Shown here piece after piece: positions 60,171 through 64,000 of a DNA stretch of 64,000 bases (the first letter of the stretch is position 1; each line of letters opens with the position of its first letter). This DNA is from Azadirachta indica (lineage: Eukaryota > Streptophyta > Magnoliopsida > Sapindales > Meliaceae). The translations under genes and the position numbers were made by a program. The notes below the pieces were generated by a model. The model ran no database searches and was not told the origin of the DNA. It saw only the letters and a list, made by a program, of their open reading frames with translations. The stretch spans positions 7,740,913-7,804,912 of the forward strand of contig CM040450.1 of assembly GCA_022749755.1 (NCBI GenBank). Reading direction: 5' to 3'.

Positions 60171-60583
60171 ATGAGTGGACAAGCAAGAAATCCACAGGGT
60201 AAGATAGATCGATTCCAAGCCTTAAGCGAGTTGTTACAAGTCATAGATAAAAAATATGGAGAGTTGGTTAATAGAATGAAGAGGCTGGAGGTTTCAGCCA
60301 CAATGGGGCAGCCACCTAATGCTCCTAATCCAACCATACAAGTTAGGCGAGTACCAAGAGGTCAATTAGATGATGGCTTTAATGATAGTGAATCGCTTGA
60401 TGACAATGGAGAGGAAGAAGAGGTGAGACCGAGGGCAAGAAACAATAACAATAACAATAGTAGGGTCAAATTGAAAATTCCATCATTTTATGGAAGAATG
60501 GATCCTGAGGCATATTTGGATTGAGAAACGAAGATTGAATTAGTGTTTGATTGTAATGATTACACTGAATCCAAGAAGTTGAA
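60171..60583 (+). pseudogene. gag N-terminus of gypsy element 4, truncated, one internal stop
   Basis: Start ATG at 60171 (MSGQARNPQGKIDRFQALSE). It has a coiled-coil-like VIDKKYGELVNRMKRLEVSA, an acidic run (ESLDDNGEEEEV), an Asn run, then KLKIPSFYGRMDPEAYLD-stop-ETKIELVFDCNDYTESKKLK. The TGA at about 60522 stands where the conserved Trp (YL-WE-KIE) belongs, a single-base change. Reading ends at about 60583, where element 2's LTR abuts. It is better preserved than the other gag copies here and so probably younger. Confidence 0.75.
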
Positions 60584-61332
60584 GCCAATAATGTGACGGA
60601 ACCCAACACCGAATGTAATAAAGAACCCCAAGATTTTTCCAAGATGCAAGTTTATAAAACTTTGACCTGATACCTATCTAGATAAGAACTAGGACTATGA
60701 TTTACTCAAACGCCACACCAAGAATCCTTAAAAAAAAACTTAAAAATTTAGATAATAAGTTTAGTTGTTTTGAACGCCACAAGAAATTAAACTTGAAAAG
60801 TTCAAGAACAAGAATTTATAAGAAATAACTTAACAGTCAAAATTGCTTGTTTTCATTTAAAACATGAAAGTTTTTTAATAGGCAAATACAAAAGAAAAAT
60901 GTCAAAGGTTAGGCCAACAATTCTACCTAACAATTTTATGACCTTTAAAAGTACAAATTTCAAACATGAAAACGTAAGCAATGACATCTTAAGTATATGA
61001 TGTAAGTGATTACATCATTTTAAGATTTTTAAAAATTACACAAATGAACTATAATTTTCGAACATCTCCATATTAATCTTCTTGAACTCCGATCGTTTGA
61101 ATGATGTTCACTAAGCTTAATTTTTCGAGACGTGTATCTTGAATTGTATTTTAATCACATATCTTTTTTAATTAGTCCATTTAAGGCACTTTGCAATGTC
61201 TTGGCTCTAACTTTTGTAATCGGTCCACTCGGCACACTTAGCGAATCATATAAATGCTGTAATTGAATGTTCCCAGTCTTATGTGTGAGTTTCTTCTCTT
61301 GTTTACATGGTTGCGCAATTTTGTTTGCATCA
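60584..61332 (-). repeat. 3' LTR of element 2
   Basis: Begins (minus) TGATGCAAACAAAATTGCGC at 61332, like element 1, and runs to AATAATGTGACGGAACCC near 60584. The terminal GGCGGGGTTCGTATCA seen in related copies is lost at the junction with element 4's gag. Confidence 0.75.
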
Positions 61333-62170
61333 TTCTCCCCCTCTTGAAAAGGATTTATCCTTAAATTGCTACCTGCATCAAAAGGAGATAAGTCAAAAAT
61401 ATTAAAACTTGTACTAACCCCATACTCACCTGGTAGTTCAAGTTTGTAGGCATTGTCATTAATGTGTTCCACTACTAGAAATGAACCATCTCCCCTTGGT
61501 AGAAGTTTAAAACGTCTTTGCTCGGGAAAACCTTCCTTCCTCATATGTAACCAAACCTAATCTCCAGGTTCAAAGACAACCTTCTTGTGTCCCTTATTGG
61601 CTTGCTTGGCATATTGTTTCGTTCGTTCTTCTATGTGTTACCTTACTTTCTCATAAATCTGCTTAATAAAATCAGCTTTCTTCTTGCTATCTAAATTAAC
61701 GCGCTCATTCAAAGGTAAAAGAGTTAAATCCAAAGGAGTTAATGGATTAAAACCACAGACAATTTCAAAAGGTGAAAACTTGGTGGTAGAATGAACACAA
61801 CGATTATAGGCAAATTCAATATGCGGCAAGCAATCTTCCCAAGTTTTCAAGTTCTTTTGTATGATAGTACGCAACAAAGTAGATAATGTCCTATTTACTA
61901 CTTCGGTTTGACTATCTGTTTATGGGTGATAAGTAATAGAAAATAATAATTTAGTTCCCAACTTTTCCCACAATGTTTTTCAAAAGTAACTTAAGAACTT
62001 TGCGTCTTAATCTAAGATAATAGTCTTGGACATTCCATGTAACCTAACAATTTTCTTGAAAAACAAATCAGCTATATGTTATGCATCATCAGTTTTATGA
62101 CATGCCATAAAGTGTGGCATCTTAGAAAACCTATTGACAACCATAAAAACTGAGTCTCTCCCCTTCTCCA
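61155..62170 (-). pseudogene. Integrase and pol tail of element 2, reading into the LTR
   Basis: Integrase core text: [14 protein letters not shown] (about 62145), FFKKIVRLHGMSKTIILD (about 62050), KLGTKLLFSITYHP, then [40 protein letters not shown] and [12 protein letters not shown] (61877-61700). The C-terminal frame 61544-61155 (129 codons) holds LLPRGDGSFLVVEHINDNAY, FNIFDLSPF, and then crosses into the LTR at 61332, continuing 59 codons (ANKIAQPCKQEKKLTHKTGN ... SGPITKVRAKTLQSALNGLI). Stops and frameshifts occur upstream. Confidence 0.8.
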
Positions 62171-62930
62171 CCATATCGGCGATCTCACGATTTAAACCAT
62201 GTAAGAATCTAGTCAGAGTAACTTCTCTATCCTCCTCTACATTTGCTCGGATTATAACAACTTCTATCTCTTTGTAGTATTCATTTACTACGCTTTTAAA
62301 TCCTTGAGTTAGACGCTACAATTTGTTCAACAACTTCCGATGGTAGTAGTTTGGAATGAAACGTGTTCTTATTATTGTCTTCATCTCGTCCTACATTTCA
62401 ACAGGACATTCTTAATTTCTTCTCCTATCCTTCAACAATTAATCCTACTAAATAATAGCATAATCAATAAATTCAATGGCCACAAGTTTTACCTTTTTGA
62501 TCTCAGAGTAGTTGTGACAATCGAAAACTATCTCTATTTTCTTCTTCCACTCTAAATAAGCTTCAGGATCTTTTCTACCTTGAAACGGTGGATTTTGTAT
62601 CTTAATACTTCCTAAATCATCATCCAACTTAGGTCTACCCAACCTAGCTTATCTATTCCCATAACCATGCAAATTCCTGCCCCGGTTCATTCGTAATTCA
62701 TCGAACTCCTCATCATCCTTAACATTACCCCATTGTACCCTCGGTTGCACTTGCCCAAGTGGTTCTCTAATTGAAGAGCTTTGATGTTGCCCTCTTGATC
62801 TCTCTTCTTCCAACCTATCCATCCTCTCATAAATTGGTTCTAACTCAGCTCTCATCATCCGTCTCATCTCCGCCCAATAACGCTTGTAATTGTAAGCTCG
62901 AGGTGGTTGTTTGTTGTAACCCCAAGGTTG
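62171..62930 (-). pseudogene. gag of element 2, joined directly to integrase by deletion
   Basis: Minus-strand reading: [123 protein letters not shown]. At about 62160-62170 the text passes straight into integrase (RDSVFMVV). The frame is not continuous throughout (e.g. after LARLG and KEIEVV regions). Confidence 0.7.
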
Positions 62931-63514
62931 AATTTTCTTCTTGATTGTGAGACATATTTAAAATCTGCAAAACAAAGTTAGAAACCTCACAAGCACTCTC
63001 TCACGTGTTTTCAGTCACTCTCGTATTTGAGTACTCAAATGTTCTTACACTCGCACACTCTTAATCAAAATTTCAGCGGTAATTTAAGATGAAAAGCAAT
63101 CAAAACAAATCACAAGATTCAATAAACAATTCTTAAGAAATTGATACAAGCAATGACAATATTGGATCAAGAGTAAGAAATATTAGGTCAATACTATAAG
63201 AAATTATGAATATAATGGATGATTGAATATTCATAAAATATTTGAGCACTCTTCTTTTTTTTTCTTTTTTTTAATTTCTCTTTTTTTTCTTGCTTTTCTC
63301 TTTTTCTTTATAGGAATTAGAAATAAAAATATGAACTCAAAATATATTGAAGGAAATAAAACACAAAATTCGAATTTGCACTAGTCAAGGAGGAATTTGG
63401 CCACAATATTTTTTTTATATTTTTTTTTTTAGATTCTAATTGAAGAAGTAAAGGAACAACAAAGATGTAAAGAATAATTTAAACTTGCCTTGGAACCAAA
63501 ACTCTGATACCAAA

Positions 63515-63608
63515 TGATACGAACCCCGCCAATAATGTGACGAAACCCAACATTAAATGTAGTAAAGAACCCCAAAATTTCCCTAAGACGCAAGTTTATA
63601 GAACCTTG
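63515..63608 (-). repeat. 5' LTR remnant of element 2
   Basis: On the plus strand it starts TGATACGAACCCCGCCAATA and matches the U5 end of the family's LTRs for 94 bp (to ...AGAACCTTG), where it is interrupted by the LTR start at 63609. Confidence 0.7.
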
Positions 63609-64000
63609 TGATGTAAATGAAGTTGCGCAACCACATAAACAAGAGGAGAAACTCATACATAAGGTTGGAGACACTCAATTGCAGCATCTATATGATTCGC
63701 TAAACGTGCTGAGTGGACCGATTACAAGAGCTAAAGCCAAGACATTGGAAAGTGCCTGAAAATGACTAATTAAAAAGATGTATGATTTAAATACAATTCA
63801 AGATACACATTTTGAAGAATTAGACTCAGTGAACATCATTCAAGCGATCAGAGTCTAAAAAGACTAATATAAAAATGTTCAAAAATTATAGTCTATTTAT
63901 GTAATTTTAAGAATCTTAAAATGATGTAATCACTTACATCATACACATTTGACGTCATTGCTTATGTCATATATATAAGACGTCATTGTGTATGTTTTCA
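63609..64000 (+). repeat. Start of another LTR of the same family, plus orientation, running off the window
   Basis: Begins exactly at the family's LTR start (TGATGTAAATGAAGTTGCGC) and runs opposite to element 2. It includes the coding tail (NEVAQPHKQEEKLIHKVGDT, LYDSLNVLSGPITRAKAKTL) and reaches the TGATGTAATCACTTACATCA and GACGTCATTG region before the window ends. It is most simply the 5' LTR of a third element inserted in element 2's LTR. Confidence 0.65.

Larger units (their letters stand above)
60584..63608 (-). mobile_element. Gypsy element 2: internally deleted relative of element 1
   Basis: 3' LTR (60584-61332, lacking its last 13 or so bases), purine tract, integrase (61346-62170), gag (62171-62930), leader, primer-site-like ACTCTGATACCA (63501-63512) and a 94-bp remnant of the 5' LTR (63515-63608). 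Protease, RT and RNase H are absent. It abuts element 4's gag on the left and is cut on the right by a plus-oriented LTR. Confidence 0.75.

Overview
The window is nuclear DNA of a flowering plant, most likely a eudicot. It is AT-rich and dominated by broken transposable elements. It carries one recognisable host gene with about 21 coding exons, canonical GT-AG introns and a plant-type promoter (telo-box, TGGGCC site II motifs, GA tract). I saw no rRNA, tRNA, CRISPR array or bacterial-type operon. Family assignments come from reading translations and motifs by eye; no database search was run.

Layout. 1-4.8 kb: decayed SIRE-like LTR material on the minus strand, with an envelope-like/plant-transposon-protein remnant. 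5.3-6.1 kb: a diverged tandem repeat of about 390 bp. 6.3-10.6 kb: a broken minus-strand Ty3-gypsy element, split by a 1,544-bp solo LTR that has a perfect 5-bp target duplication (CATAC). 10.7-13.3 kb: very AT-rich DNA with foldback or terminal-inverted-repeat elements. 13.35-21.76 kb: a large decayed Mutator-like element (KI/Kaonashi type) with inverted ends of about 115 bp, a plus-strand DUF1985/Ulp1 protease pseudogene and a convergent minus-strand MULE transposase pseudogene. 22.7 kb: a SINE with target duplications. 24.5-27.2 and 29.7-30.6 kb: less AT-rich unidentified DNA, possibly of organelle origin. 27.3-33.7 kb: Athila-type LTR and gag remnants, the second interrupted by a small Tat-like gag piece.

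34.38-45.43 kb (minus strand): a gene for a nuclear protein of about 1,043 residues from the IDM1-like family (two Jas/TPL-binding-type domains, PHD finger, second zinc finger, C-terminal GNAT acetyltransferase fold). All inferred exon junctions keep frame, so it looks intact. Four consecutive 93-96-bp exons in the same phase look like a tandem exon duplication, and all share the unusual donor GTTGGTA. Its introns hold a LINE fragment, a foldback repeat and long CTA/TTA microsatellites.

46.6-64 kb: a cluster of iMet-primed Ty3-gypsy elements. Element 1 (46,596-54,634, minus) is full length with LTRs of 800 and 807 bp, a near-matching target duplication and a nested solo LTR. A short LTR element lies at 55.3-57.2 kb. 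Element 4 (58,295-60,583, plus) keeps its 5' LTR and gag. Element 2 (60,584-63,608, minus) has lost everything between gag and integrase. Another element of the same family begins in plus orientation at 63,609, inside element 2's 5' LTR. In these elements the pol reading frame runs into the LTR. I found no convincing new defence or metabolic system; the most interesting items are the exon array and the protease-carrying MULE.
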